NCBI RefSeq assembly: GCF_044005705.1
Contig: NZ_JBIPKE010000016.1
Coordinates: 62,001-126,000 of the forward strand
DNA length: 64,000 nt
DNA from: Marinoscillum luteum
Lineage (GTDB): Bacteria > Bacteroidota > Bacteroidia > Cytophagales > Cyclobacteriaceae
Direction: 5' to 3'
Shown piece by piece: positions 24,265 through 33,289 of the stretch (positions are counted from its first letter, which is position 1; each line of letters begins with the position of its first letter). The notes below the pieces were generated by a model. It had not been told where the DNA came from, searched no databases, and saw nothing but the letters and a program-made list of their open reading frames with translations. Made by a program: the position numbers and the translations under genes.

Positions 24265-26703
24265 TTACTCCATCATACAATCCATCCCTATAGGGCTACC
24301 ATCGGGTGGTGACAAGGTGGATGGTAATTTGAAATCACCTGGCTCTTCCAGAAACTGCTGATAGAGGCGGATGCTGTGTGCATAGTGTGCACTGATGAGT
24401 GGATCACTGGTGGCCTTCATTTTGGTGGATATCGTTTTCACTAGTCTTTCGAGTTCAAAGTTGGCAAGGGCTTTGGTCATCTCTGTGGCGGAACTAACAG
24501 ACAGATTCATCAGGTGGTATAACACGCGTTTTTCCACTACCATTTTGATTTCTTTGGCCAACCCGTCAGGGTAATTGGCATTCCATGTCTGATCATTGAC
24601 TCTGCTCATGAGTTCTTTCCAGCCCGGAAAGGTGCTTTTTTGAAGATTTTGCTGAGTGATTCGTTCAATGCGCTCAGGTTGAAAGAGCATTTGCAGGGTC
24701 ATTTCTGCAGACATCTCCGCTGCTGCTACTGGATCGAAAGTGACGCCCGTGTTCGATTTGAAACTTTCACGGGTTCTGCCATACCCGGGGACTTTGGGGC
24801 TTAATAGGTCGAGTAAATGTGGCGGCAGTCCCAGAAAAGTAGGAGAAAGGGTGCCGACGAGTGCGTCTATGGCGGTAAGTTGCGTGGTGGCATCCACCTT
24901 CTGTGGCAGTGGCAGGCCGTCGCCTTTGGCTTTATAGGTATAATGCTGACCCCCAACGAGCTTGGCGGCAGCTTCTATCTGATACCTGTGTAGGAAGTAC
25001 ATCGGAACCAACACCTCTTCCAGAGAAGAAATCGGCTGACCGGTTTTGATGGCTTTCTCCGAAAATGTAGAAAGTACTTTTGCTCTTATTGCTGACAGAC
25101 GTACCAATTCAGTCGCTGCATTTTCACCATTGTCCCAGAGGTGTGCCGTGGCGTGAGCACCGCCTTTCGGACGAGCATCCGAATCCATGATGAAGTGATA
25201 GCCATCAGAGATCCACTCATCAATGATGTCTTGCAAATAGGAATCCTCATTTTCTTTGAACACAGAGTATCCATACCGTATGGCAAATTCATCCCACTCC
25301 CCAATGCCCGTATCATACGCATCAGAAAGATCTATCTCACCATTTTCCCCCAATAGAATATTCGGGTGTGGGTAATCCATGACTGAAGCCCGACCATCTG
25401 CGCTTGCCGCAAAATTGTGATAAAGCCCCAGGGTGTGGCCCACTTCGTGAGCCGCCAGCTGTCTGAGTCGGGCTAGCGCCATCTCCAGCATTTCATCACT
25501 GGGCTCCTTGCCTTCTTCGTACGGCTGTAGCAGACCAGTGGCAATCAGAAAATCCTGACGAATTCGCAATGAACCCAATGAAACATGCCCTTTCAGAATT
25601 TCTCCGGTTCGGGGGTCGGCGATCCATGAGCCATAGGACCAGCCTCGGGTAGATCTGTGTACCCATTGAATCACATTGTAATTGATGTCCAGAGGATCTA
25701 TGCTGTCAGGAAGTACATAAACCTGAAAAGCGTTAATGAATCCGGCTTTTTCAAAGGCCTGATTCCACCAGCTGGCACCTTCTATCAAAGCGGACTTTAC
25801 GGGTTCAGGGGCTCCCTTATCCACATAATAAATGATAGGCTCCACCGCTTCACTCATTTCGGCTTCCGGGTTTTTCTTTTCCAACCGATGACGGAAGATC
25901 AGCTGTTTGACCAATGGCTCCTCTATGGGTGTGGCATAATCCTGATAAGAGGACGAATAGTAACCACTTCTGGGGTCAAATTTTCGAGGGACATACTCAT
26001 CGTCTGGTAAGCGCACAAAGGAGTGGTGCATTCTCACGGTGATGGATTCCGCAGTTGGGGCTACTGATCTGATGTTGCTCCCTGTTGGGGTACCCTTGAA
26101 TGTGATCGTGGATTCGAACTCCGAATTGTCTTTGAAGTTTTTGGTCATTTCCAAATAAAGTGCGGACCTGCTGGCGTCCAGGGTGTAAGTGCCCTCTTTG
26201 GACTTTTTAAGCGTTTCGCTCACACCATGAGCATCTGCGAGGAGAAAGTCCGTGATGTCAATCAATACTTTTCCGTTTTGTTCTTTTTCCACTTTGAAAC
26301 CCCAGAGGACACTCTGTGCAAAGGCCTCATTGACCGAGCGGACTTCTTCCTTATTTTCGCTGACGGCCCTATAGCCGTAGTTGGGTTGGATGAGTAATAT
26401 TTTGGGTCCACTTCGCTCAAACTTCACGATTCGGTTATCACCTACCTGTCCTCGGTCCAGCCCAATGTCATTGGAACCCAGCCCCGCCGCCAGATAGTTG
26501 ACATAGAGAAACTCCTCTCCCAGGTTTTCCACTTCTAAAAAGACCTTTCCCTTGTCGGCGTCCCAGTAAAAATCGAAAAAGCCTTCGTACTTTTTATAGG
26601 TAGCTAAAGTGGTTTCGTAGCTGCTGCTGCTCGTAGAAGGGGTAGACTTTGGCGAGCACGCAAAAACAGCCATGGCTGCGAGGGTGAAGTACAATGTTCT
26701 CAT
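24265..26703 (-). CDS. Zinc-dependent metalloprotease lipoprotein (DUF5117/DUF5118 type)
   Basis: 812 residues with a lipoprotein signal (Cys16 in VFACSPKS). A beta-rich N-terminal half is followed by a metzincin-like zinc site HEVGHTLGLYHNF near residue 418; the third ligand follows the family's HExxHxxGxxH pattern. Downstream SVMDYPHPN provides the Met-turn. The family is common in Bacteroidetes, anchored on the outer membrane or periplasmic, with unknown substrates. The C-terminal part (about 560-800) is helical. Single gene, ATG at 26703. Confidence 0.92.
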   Translation of the reverse strand: MRTLYFTLAAMAVFACSPKSTPSTSSSSYETTLATYKKYEGFFDFYWDADKGKVFLEVENLGEEFLYVNYLAAGLGSNDIGLDRGQVGDNRIVKFERSGPKILLIQPNYGYRAVSENKEEVRSVNEAFAQSVLWGFKVEKEQNGKVLIDITDFLLADAHGVSETLKKSKEGTYTLDASRSALYLEMTKNFKDNSEFESTITFKGTPTGSNIRSVAPTAESITVRMHHSFVRLPDDEYVPRKFDPRSGYYSSSYQDYATPIEEPLVKQLIFRHRLEKKNPEAEMSEAVEPIIYYVDKGAPEPVKSALIEGASWWNQAFEKAGFINAFQVYVLPDSIDPLDINYNVIQWVHRSTRGWSYGSWIADPRTGEILKGHVSLGSLRIRQDFLIATGLLQPYEEGKEPSDEMLEMALARLRQLAAHEVGHTLGLYHNFAASADGRASVMDYPHPNILLGENGEIDLSDAYDTGIGEWDEFAIRYGYSVFKENEDSYLQDIIDEWISDGYHFIMDSDARPKGGAHATAHLWDNGENAATELVRLSAIRAKVLSTFSEKAIKTGQPISSLEEVLVPMYFLHRYQIEAAAKLVGGQHYTYKAKGDGLPLPQKVDATTQLTAIDALVGTLSPTFLGLPPHLLDLLSPKVPGYGRTRESFKSNTGVTFDPVAAAEMSAEMTLQMLFQPERIERITQQNLQKSTFPGWKELMSRVNDQTWNANYPDGLAKEIKMVVEKRVLYHLMNLSVSSATEMTKALANFELERLVKTISTKMKATSDPLISAHYAHSIRLYQQFLEEPGDFKLPSTLSPPDGSPIGMDCMME

Positions 26704-26819
26704 AAAGTAGAATTAGTATGCTTTTGTGCATGTTTCCGATGGTCAACAGATATTCGATCTGCTGATTGCTCCGGACATGGTACGCTAAATATTGTTCATA
26801 ATTTAATGTTGATTTTGGG

Positions 26820-26842
26820 AAAAAGGGCAGCTCTGGCTGCCC
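26820..26842 (-). terminator. Intrinsic terminator downstream of the 26910 gene
   Basis: On the minus strand GGGCAGC-CAGA-GCTGCCC forms a 7-bp G/C-rich stem with a 4-nt loop, followed by five T. It lies 70 bp after the stop of the minus-strand lipoprotein gene. Confidence 0.7.
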
Positions 26843-26909
26843 GCTTCTCAAAGAGTTACATTTTCGGGTAATTCAATTGTTGAGTGGTCAGACCCGTCAC
26901 CTTCTTTTC

Positions 26910-27422
26910 TTATTCGCAATCGAGACACTGCCACTCCACGATACCAGCTCCCGAACCAAACCGCTCCATGGTGTATTTTTCAATATCAATCAGAAACCCG
27001 GTTTCGCTGCTGTTCTGCGTACAGCAGCCGTTGCAGTCAGAGTCTGCACACATATCGTACACGGTAGCTTCTATTTCCAGCTTTCCTTGTCTCAGCAGAA
27101 AAGTCTTCAAGCGGTATCGTTCAGCGTCTTTGGAATGGATAGCGATGATATTGTGGCTTTTCACCCAATCTTCCGGCTGTTGGCCATCAACAAAAGCGAA
27201 ATACCCGGCCCATTGGCATCCATTGTATTCAAGGCACTCGGGACTTCCTGGCTCTGGATATGAAGTATAATTCGTCAGATTGGCCAGGTGCCACTGCCCA
27301 GCTTGAGATCGCACAGGTTCGGGCCGGCAAGCGAATACAAGCAGAAAAAGGACCAAGAAGCCAGAAATGATAATTTTGTTGATCAATGAGCAGGGTTTTA
27401 TCAATTGATGAAGATAAAGCAC
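26910..27422 (-). CDS. Hypothetical lipoprotein, cysteine-rich
   Basis: 170 residues; hydrophobic segment at about 17-31 and a lipobox with Cys32 (VFACRPE). The mature part has ten cysteines, with the clusters CADSDCNGCC and CLDCE, which suggests disulfides or a metal site in an exported protein. The frame begins with GTG at 27422; in-frame TTG codons inside could also serve. I do not recognise a family. Divergent from the 2H phosphoesterase gene (33 bp gap). Confidence 0.7.
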   Translation of the reverse strand: MLYLHQLIKPCSLINKIIISGFLVLFLLVFACRPEPVRSQAGQWHLANLTNYTSYPEPGSPECLEYNGCQWAGYFAFVDGQQPEDWVKSHNIIAIHSKDAERYRLKTFLLRQGKLEIEATVYDMCADSDCNGCCTQNSSETGFLIDIEKYTMERFGSGAGIVEWQCLDCE

Positions 27423-27455
27423 TTTTGTTTAACGAGACTTGCTAACCTTTGATGA

Positions 27456-28016
27456 ATGGGAGAACCAACGACCAAAATCCAGCGCCTTTACTTTGTAGCA
27501 TTGATTCCTCCGGAACCCATCAAATCGGAGGTGTGGCAAATGAAGGAAGAGGTGAAGAGCAAATATGGATCAAAAGCAGCATTGAAGTCTCCGGCTCATA
27601 TCACTCTGCACATGCCGTTCACCTTTAGGGTGGATCGAGAAGACCAAATCATTCATTGTTTGCAGGAGGCTGTGACTGGTACTCCCTCTATTCGGATCAA
27701 GCACGATGGATTTGGGTGTTTTGAACCTCGAGTGATTTATGTCAATGTTGAAAAAACAGCTCCCCTTGAAAACCTTAAAAAGAATGTGGTCAAGCAAATG
27801 CGGTTGAACCTGAAACTTCAAAACGCCGATTATAAAAACCTGCCGTTTCACCCACATATGACCATTGCATTCAGGGATTTGAAAAAAGCAACCTTTCAGG
27901 AGGCATGGCCAGAATATCGACAAAGATCCTATGAAGCCAATTGGGAATGTGGTACTGTTTGTTTGCTCAAACATACAGGCAAAGACTGGGCGGTATTGGA
28001 GGAGGTAGTTTTTTAG
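27456..28016 (+). CDS. 2'-5' RNA ligase / 2H phosphoesterase family protein
   Basis: 186 residues. The two HxT/S motifs that define the 2H superfamily are present: HITL with His48 and HMTI near residue 133, about 85 residues apart. Such enzymes hydrolyse or form 2'-5' or cyclic phosphodiester bonds in RNA or nucleotides (ThpR-like); the in vivo substrate is not predictable. Cytoplasmic. Tail-to-tail with the hypothetical gene at 28039. Confidence 0.9.
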   Translation: MGEPTTKIQRLYFVALIPPEPIKSEVWQMKEEVKSKYGSKAALKSPAHITLHMPFTFRVDREDQIIHCLQEAVTGTPSIRIKHDGFGCFEPRVIYVNVEKTAPLENLKKNVVKQMRLNLKLQNADYKNLPFHPHMTIAFRDLKKATFQEAWPEYRQRSYEANWECGTVCLLKHTGKDWAVLEEVVF

Positions 28017-28038
28017 GTGAAGAAATAAGAATACAGGA

Positions 28039-28503
28039 TTACTCCAGAACAAATTGAGCGGAAACAGTCTCCTTATCCAGTAGATAGCTTTTTTTAAGCG
28101 TACCAGATTTGACATGCAGGAGGTTTTTTTGATCATCATACAGGTCAAGAAGGAGACTATTCTGGACATGCAGTAGCTTGAGGTCACCTACATCGGTCAC
28201 CTCCAGAAAGCACCAGGTCAGATCATCTTCTATTTCGAATCGAAGAAACACAAAGTCTTTGTTCTCATCATTCACCCAGAGAGAAAAATTCTTTTGAAAA
28301 TAGGATTTCAATGCGCTCATCACCACCGATGAGTCCTCGATCACGTGGAAGGATGGATTTTCCGTATGCTTTCTTAAAGCCAGCTCCAAATCTTCGGTGA
28401 ACATTCGATGCGTGATTTGTAAGGTCGGTGCTTCCGTACCGATGACTATTTCACAAACGCTGACGTGATAGGGGTGGAGCAAGAGCCAAAGGATGAGATA
28501 CAT
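28039..28503 (-). CDS. Hypothetical exported protein
   Basis: 154 residues. A short hydrophobic N-terminus (MYLILWLLLHPYHVSVCE) resembles a signal peptide. The rest alternates short beta-strands, for example FVFLRFEIEDDLTWCFLEV. No family recognised. Convergent with the 2H phosphoesterase gene and divergent from the HupE-like gene. Confidence 0.65.
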   Translation of the reverse strand: MYLILWLLLHPYHVSVCEIVIGTEAPTLQITHRMFTEDLELALRKHTENPSFHVIEDSSVVMSALKSYFQKNFSLWVNDENKDFVFLRFEIEDDLTWCFLEVTDVGDLKLLHVQNSLLLDLYDDQKNLLHVKSGTLKKSYLLDKETVSAQFVLE

Positions 28504-28637
28504 TTTTGCGTTCGGTCAATTAAAAGCAGAATACTAATCATCAAATTAACTCAATAAGTGGCGGACTGTGACTTTTCATCAAATTTTCCACCAGTTACCA
28601 GTTGAAATCTGCCGTGTTCGATATTTTCGCATTTCAT

Positions 28638-29216
28638 ATGTCAGAATTTCAGATTTATTACGATTTAGGGTTGCAGCACATTTTAGATAAAAATGGATAT
28701 GATCACATCATTTTTGTCATTGCCCTATGCGCGCTTTATCAGGCAGAGGATTGGAAGAGTGTGCTCACTCTGGTGACATCCTTTACGCTCGGTCACTCCA
28801 TTACACTTGCGCTAGCCACATTTTCCATCGTGGAGGTAGATCCGGATCTTATAGAATTTCTGATTCCGGTCACCATTTTCATTACGGCAGTGTTCAACCT
28901 TTTTTCTCGCACAGAGAATACACATGTAAGCATTCGAAATTACTTTTTTGCGGGCTTCTTTGGGCTGGTGCATGGCCTGGGTTTTTCCAACTATCTCAAA
29001 ACCCTGTTGGGAAAGGATGAAAGCATCATCACCCAACTTTTTGCATTTAATATTGGTTTGGAGGTTGGTCAATTGATTATCGTAGCCTCGCTGCTTGTTA
29101 TCGGCTTTGTGCTGGTGAGTATGGCCGGGGTGAGCAGGAGAGATTGGAAAATGGTCATTAGTGCAGCGGTGGCTGGCATCTCTCTTGTGCTGATTATCGA
29201 ATCAAATTATTTATAA
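28638..29216 (+). CDS. HupE/UreJ-like membrane protein
   Basis: 192 residues from the ATG at 28638; the frame extends to a TTG at 28602 without added conservation. It starts with FQIYYDLGLQHILDKNGYDHIIFV, a typical opening of HupE/UreJ_2 proteins with conserved His and Asp residues, followed by about six transmembrane helices including TSFTLGHSITLALA and GLVHGLGFS. HupE/UreJ relatives are implicated in metal (Ni) transport, but Bacteroidetes members lack nearby hydrogenase or urease genes, as here, so the substrate is open. Confidence 0.85.
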   Translation: MSEFQIYYDLGLQHILDKNGYDHIIFVIALCALYQAEDWKSVLTLVTSFTLGHSITLALATFSIVEVDPDLIEFLIPVTIFITAVFNLFSRTENTHVSIRNYFFAGFFGLVHGLGFSNYLKTLLGKDESIITQLFAFNIGLEVGQLIIVASLLVIGFVLVSMAGVSRRDWKMVISAAVAGISLVLIIESNYL

Positions 29217-29480
29217 CCAGCATCCTGAAGACATTTTGGATACTTCCATGGCCGGAAGTTTGAACCGTAGGATACCCCCCAAAAAACCAATAATTGAATA
29301 GGCGCACTTCTCGATGATCAATCACAGACTACCATTAACGTGGCAAATACTTGATTCAGGCAACAGAACTTTGAGGATGGAACCGGTGGAATGAAGTAAT
29401 TCTAGCCGAAATTTGGAGGAAGAACTAAACAGAGGACTCATTGTGCTTTATTAAAGGCAAAAAAGTTGTTAGCTTGAAGT
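29217..29480. other. Gene-free stretch of 264 bp
   Basis: No supported gene. Only a weak hairpin ACTTCC-atggcc-GGAAGT at 29242-29259 without a T-run was seen after the HupE-like gene. Confidence 0.5.
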
Positions 29481-30395
29481 ATGACCCATTTAAAGAAACA
29501 AAAGATGTGGAAACCATCAATAAATCATTCATTTGAACCCATGCACCAGAACGAGTTGAGAAATTCAGAAAAAAAACCATCACGTTGGCTTTTTCATGCC
29601 ACCATCATTGGATTGGCCATGATGGCATCCTGCAAACCTGCGGATAAGACAGGATTTGCCGATGACGCTGGTGGCGAGCCGACAGAGATTGTAGTGTATA
29701 ATAACCCTCCGTCGGAGGGTTTCGACATTGAAGGGTCTACCCCTCATGCCATTGTTATGGCTGATCAGATTATGAACGCCATGGGTGGTCGGGAGAAGTG
29801 GGATCAGACCAACGTGATTTTCTGGAATTTCCTGGGAGTGAGAACTTTGCTTTGGGACAAGGCCAATAACAAAGTACGTATTGATATCCCCTCCAGCAAA
29901 ATGGTGATTGCGCTGGACATGAATGATATGACCGGAAACGTATGGAAGGATCAGGTGAAATATACTCAGGAAGACTCTGTCAGCAAGTACCTGGAGCAGG
30001 GACGAAAAATGTGGATCAATGATTCCTATTGGTTGGTGATGCCTTTCAAATTGAAGGATTCCGGTGTGACCCTCACCTATGTGGGTGAAGACACTACTCG
30101 ACAGGGCAATCGGGCAGATGTGTTGAGGCTCACATTCAAGAACGTGGGAGTTACTCCGGACAATGCCTATGACGTATGGGTAGACTTTGACACCCGACTG
30201 ATCGAGCAGTGGGCCTATTATAAAGAGGCCACCCAGGATGAACCCAACTTTGTGCTGCCGTGGACAGACTATCAAGATTATAACGGGCTGTTACTTTCGG
30301 GCGAGCGTGGAGACAGAGACCTCACGAATATTAAAGTTTTGAAGTCAGTGCCGAAGGGTGCCTTTGAGAGCCCCGAACCACTGTCACTTAAATAA
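29481..30395 (+). CDS. Lipoprotein of unknown function (possible LolA-like fold)
   Basis: 304 residues. A long N-terminal region precedes a hydrophobic stretch and a lipobox with Cys51 (MMASCKP); translation may instead begin at the internal ATG codons for residues 9 or 21. After the signal come MNAMGGREKW and strand-rich sequence ending near residue 300, with WVDFDTRLIEQWAYYK, a pattern seen in LolA-fold/DUF6503-type proteins. Function unknown. Followed by an intrinsic terminator and by a second protein of similar design. Confidence 0.75.
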   Translation: MTHLKKQKMWKPSINHSFEPMHQNELRNSEKKPSRWLFHATIIGLAMMASCKPADKTGFADDAGGEPTEIVVYNNPPSEGFDIEGSTPHAIVMADQIMNAMGGREKWDQTNVIFWNFLGVRTLLWDKANNKVRIDIPSSKMVIALDMNDMTGNVWKDQVKYTQEDSVSKYLEQGRKMWINDSYWLVMPFKLKDSGVTLTYVGEDTTRQGNRADVLRLTFKNVGVTPDNAYDVWVDFDTRLIEQWAYYKEATQDEPNFVLPWTDYQDYNGLLLSGERGDRDLTNIKVLKSVPKGAFESPEPLSLK

Positions 30396-30416
30396 TTATA
30401 AAAACATTTCGTTCTT

Positions 30417-30450
30417 AAGGGTAGTCATAGATTGACTGCCCTTTGTTTTA
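30417..30450 (+). terminator. Intrinsic terminator
   Basis: AAGGGTAGTC pairs with GACTGCCCTT (10 pairs, one G-U) around a 7-nt loop, followed by TTGTTTTAA. It lies between the stop at 30395 and the next gene at 30467. Confidence 0.7.
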
Positions 30451-30466
30451 ATCAGGAATCAATAAA

Positions 30467-31171
30467 ATGGTCAGACAGTTTTTCATCGTTATTCTGGTAC
30501 TTACTTCTCAGGCTTTAATGGCTCAAGAGGGTAAGGACATTTTGCGAAAGCATTTCAAGGCACACGGTCAGGACTTGTGGAAGGAAATGAATAGTGTAAT
30601 TGTGGATGGCAAATGGGTGGATACGGATTATCACTCCTATCCGATGAAACTCACTTATAAATACCCTGGAAAAATCCGATTAGAGGGGACTTATCAAAAC
30701 AAACGTTTTGCCGAGGCTACTGACGGCCAGCTATCCTGGATCATTGCACCATGGAAGCCACGCTACGAAGTTCAGCTGATGAGTACTGCGGAAGAGATCG
30801 TCATAAAAAACAGTTTTTCGAGGGGTAGCCCCCTTTATCCGGTCAAGGATCACCTAACCTTTTTGGGGCTTTCGGATATGGAGGGCATACTTTATTATAC
30901 TTATCTCATGGAGGAGGCCTCTTTTCGACGGACATTTTATATCGATCAGAAAGACTTCAGACTCTACTATGAGAAAATAGAATCGAAGTTTGATGGCACG
31001 CCCATAAGTGTGTTGAAAACTATAGAGAAGTATAAGCAATACAACGGACTCCTTGTTCCCACGGCAGTTTATTTCAAAGGAGATGACTTTGAAAGAGAGT
31101 TGGTATTTGACGAGATCTACGTAGGAATGGGCGCCAATGACGATTTATTCCAAATGCCCAATGGTCAATGA
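30467..31171 (+). CDS. Exported LolA-fold-like protein
   Basis: 234 residues with a cleavable signal peptide (ends ALMAQ). The body is a series of beta-strands with LRKHFKAHGQDLWKEMNSVIVDGKW and LTYKYPGKIRLEGTYQNK, reminiscent of LolA/LolB-type lipid-binding half-barrels. It has the same layout as the preceding lipoprotein, so the two may be distant paralogues. The fold call is by pattern; the cargo is unknown. Periplasmic. Confidence 0.75.
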   Translation: MVRQFFIVILVLTSQALMAQEGKDILRKHFKAHGQDLWKEMNSVIVDGKWVDTDYHSYPMKLTYKYPGKIRLEGTYQNKRFAEATDGQLSWIIAPWKPRYEVQLMSTAEEIVIKNSFSRGSPLYPVKDHLTFLGLSDMEGILYYTYLMEEASFRRTFYIDQKDFRLYYEKIESKFDGTPISVLKTIEKYKQYNGLLVPTAVYFKGDDFERELVFDEIYVGMGANDDLFQMPNGQ

Positions 31172-31241
31172 CACGACATCTCGGGTTGTCAGACAAACCT
31201 TACTTTAAGGTCTGGAGTTAACTGAGGAAAGAAAACGGAAG

Positions 31242-31523
31242 ATGAAAGCATTTTGGAACGGACAGCTCATTGCCGAGAGCAACGAAACAGTGGTAGTCGA
31301 GAATAATCACTACTTCCCACCATCAGATATTAAGTCGGCGTATTTCAAGCCAAGCACCACTCATACGGTATGCCCCTGGAAAGGCACTGCCAGTTATTAC
31401 ACTTTGGAGGTAGATGGAAAGACTAATATGGATGCAGCCTGGTACTATCCGGAAACCAGTGAGCTGGCAAAGCATATCAAAGGCTACATAGCTTTCTGGA
31501 AAGGGGTAGAAGTGACGGAGTAA
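31242..31523 (+). CDS. DUF427 family protein
   Basis: 93 residues, the full length of a single DUF427 domain. KAFWNGQLIAES at the start, THTVCPWKGTASYY in the middle (about residues 45-58) and AAWYYPETSE near residue 66 are the family's signature. Cytoplasmic, function unknown. A purine-rich stretch directly precedes the ATG. Its stop is 1 bp from the stop of the convergent LiaF-like gene. Confidence 0.92.
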   Translation: MKAFWNGQLIAESNETVVVENNHYFPPSDIKSAYFKPSTTHTVCPWKGTASYYTLEVDGKTNMDAAWYYPETSELAKHIKGYIAFWKGVEVTE

Positions 31524-31524
31524 T

Positions 31525-32181
31525 TTACTTGGTGCTTTTCAGAGAACCGCCACCAAAAATGGTAATTCCTTTGATATAGACCACCGCAGGATCTTTGTGT
31601 GATGAGGCTTCACGTTTGTCGTCAAATCCACCAAAGATGGCCGTGGTATCTACCGAAATGTTCCATTCTTTGGGTACGATCAGCTCACAGCCACCAAAAA
31701 GGGTTAAAACTTCGATGACCACCACTTTTTCAGGTTGGCAATCCCGCAGATCGATTTCTGATCCACCAAAAATGTTGGTGATTTTCCCCCCTTTCAGGGA
31801 CGTACTGGTATACTTTTTTGTGCTTCCGCCAAAAATGTTGATTTCATCAAAGGAATCGTCCGTAGTGGAGGTGACCTGAGACCGGAGGCGTTTGCGCATG
31901 AGCATAGAGAGGCCAATAAACACCAGGATCAATGGCCAGTAGTCTCTCAGCTGAATATCTGTATACTGCCGGAGTATAAAGAAGCCCCAAAGGGCAGCAA
32001 ATAGCAGTACGCCACGATAATTTCCGGAGAAGAGGTTGGCAATGGCCAGAAGGAGGAAGATATTGATCCAGGAGAAAATGTAACCAGGGAGGCCACTGAT
32101 TACACCGAGGTTGCTCAGCAATAAAACCAGCCCGATTAGTATCAGGAACAACCCGAAAAGTGGACGTTTTTGAGAATTCAT
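31525..32181 (-). CDS. LiaF-like membrane protein
   Basis: 218 residues from the ATG at 32181. Three to four N-terminal transmembrane helices (about 8-100) form the DUF5668/LiaF transmembrane module; the cytoplasmic or exposed C-terminal part contains a beta-helix-like series of five FGG turns (INIFGGS, TNIFGGS, LTLFGGC, TAIFGGF, ITIFGGG). LiaF-type proteins sense cell-envelope stress with a LiaRS two-component system in Firmicutes; no such pair is adjacent here. Convergent with the DUF427 gene. Confidence 0.85.
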   Translation of the reverse strand: MNSQKRPLFGLFLILIGLVLLLSNLGVISGLPGYIFSWINIFLLLAIANLFSGNYRGVLLFAALWGFFILRQYTDIQLRDYWPLILVFIGLSMLMRKRLRSQVTSTTDDSFDEINIFGGSTKKYTSTSLKGGKITNIFGGSEIDLRDCQPEKVVVIEVLTLFGGCELIVPKEWNISVDTTAIFGGFDDKREASSHKDPAVVYIKGITIFGGGSLKSTK

Positions 32182-32340
32182 TTTTGCCAATTGTTTAGAC
32201 AAAGGAGTGCTTTTTTTGAGTAGGAAAATAATCAAAGGGGATGAAATTCAAGGGAACCCTGACATGAGAGATGACAAAATGACCACTCCATACACAACAT
32301 AGTCAAACTGACATAGTTATTAGAATGAAACACACTTGGT

Positions 32341-32766
32341 ATGGCTATTGCTAAAACCAGGGCAAAACGGAGACAGATTATGCGAGTAGAAGACAGAATG
32401 TTAATCAAAAACCTGGCGCATACGGCGGAGATTGTCAATACCATCAATGGTGGGATGACAGAGCCTGTAATCAATATTGATAAGAAGGAAACCGAATGGA
32501 TCGTGAAAGTGAGGGTGCCGGGAGTAAGTGCGGAACACCTAAAAATTGAGGTTCGCGATTATGAGATGTTTTTGTTTCATATCATTTCGGAGGAAACAAC
32601 AGCAGATATCGAATTACCCTATTTACTTTCAGCCATTAAGCTGACCAGTCAGGTAGACTTTGACGGAATCATGGCCGAGTATCAGGCAGGAGAACTCTCG
32701 ATCCATTTACCTCTGGACGAAACCGCCAGCGGTTATGAGCGGGATATTGAGATTTTTAAGAAGTGA
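32341..32766 (+). CDS. Hsp20/alpha-crystallin-like protein
   Basis: 141 residues. The central and C-terminal parts follow the small-heat-shock pattern: PVINIDKKETEWIVKVRVPGVSAEHLKIEVRD (about 41-72) and a GELSIHLPL strand near the end. The N-terminus is short and basic (about 30 residues), and the conserved A-x-x-x-n-G-v-L motif is changed to AEYQAGELSIHLP. It may be a small chaperone or a CS-domain-like adaptor. Convergent with the gene at 32802. Confidence 0.75.
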   Translation: MAIAKTRAKRRQIMRVEDRMLIKNLAHTAEIVNTINGGMTEPVINIDKKETEWIVKVRVPGVSAEHLKIEVRDYEMFLFHIISEETTADIELPYLLSAIKLTSQVDFDGIMAEYQAGELSIHLPLDETASGYERDIEIFKK

Positions 32767-32801
32767 AATCCCACTGGGGAGGCACTGATGTTTCGGCTAC
32801 C

Positions 32802-33236
32802 TCAAGGGTAGGCTTCAATGAGCTTGAGTGTTAGTTGTAATAGCTCCTCCTTTTTGAGTTTTTTGATGACATTCTTTTTTTCAGCGGACTCAGAGAGGAG
32901 GATTTTAAGATCCTCCGGCCCAAAGTATGCTTCCAGTATAGATTCCTTACCCGTAGCCATCCCGAATAGTTCAAGCTCTTCAATAGCCGAGTTAAAAATT
33001 TCCCTGCCTTTGCGCTTACAGGATTCTACAGGCTTGTACTGAGAATTGGAGTCCCGTAGCGCCCAGCTGCTATAGTCAATTTTCAGGCCCTCGATATGAG
33101 TGATTCGGGAGTCAGCTTTCCCAAAGACACGCTCTAAGGCAGATACTGCAGAACTTTTCCATGCTTCCAAATCAAAATCGGAAACGTCCAGTTTTTCAAC
33201 CTGACTTTTGAGTAACTGAATGTATTTTGCTTTCAT
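32802..33236 (-). CDS. Hypothetical helical protein
   Basis: 144 residues, no signal peptide. Charged and mostly helical, with LEAWKSSAVSALERVFGKADSRI near residue 24 that resembles the helical tail of some phage or abortive-infection-associated proteins, but no family can be assigned. Lies 53 bp downstream of recG on the same strand and could be co-transcribed. Confidence 0.65.
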   Translation of the reverse strand: MKAKYIQLLKSQVEKLDVSDFDLEAWKSSAVSALERVFGKADSRITHIEGLKIDYSSWALRDSNSQYKPVESCKRKGREIFNSAIEELELFGMATGKESILEAYFGPEDLKILLSESAEKKNVIKKLKKEELLQLTLKLIEAYP

Positions 33237-33289
33237 GGCTTCATAGGGAAGTTACAGATTTCCTGAGCAAACCACGCAACCGCAGGACC

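Noticed and set aside
25817..25825. Exact TTATCCACA in the metalloprotease gene
   Set aside because: A single box in coding sequence, no cluster, no AT-rich neighbour; expected by chance in 64 kb.
27570..28187. 205-codon open frame on the minus strand
   Set aside because: Mostly antisense to the 2H phosphoesterase gene, which has intact catalytic motifs.
28342..28347. CACGTG core in a hypothetical gene
   Set aside because: No palindromic parS flanks.
29242..29259. Hairpin after the HupE-like gene
   Set aside because: Six-bp stem without a T-run; too weak for a terminator call.
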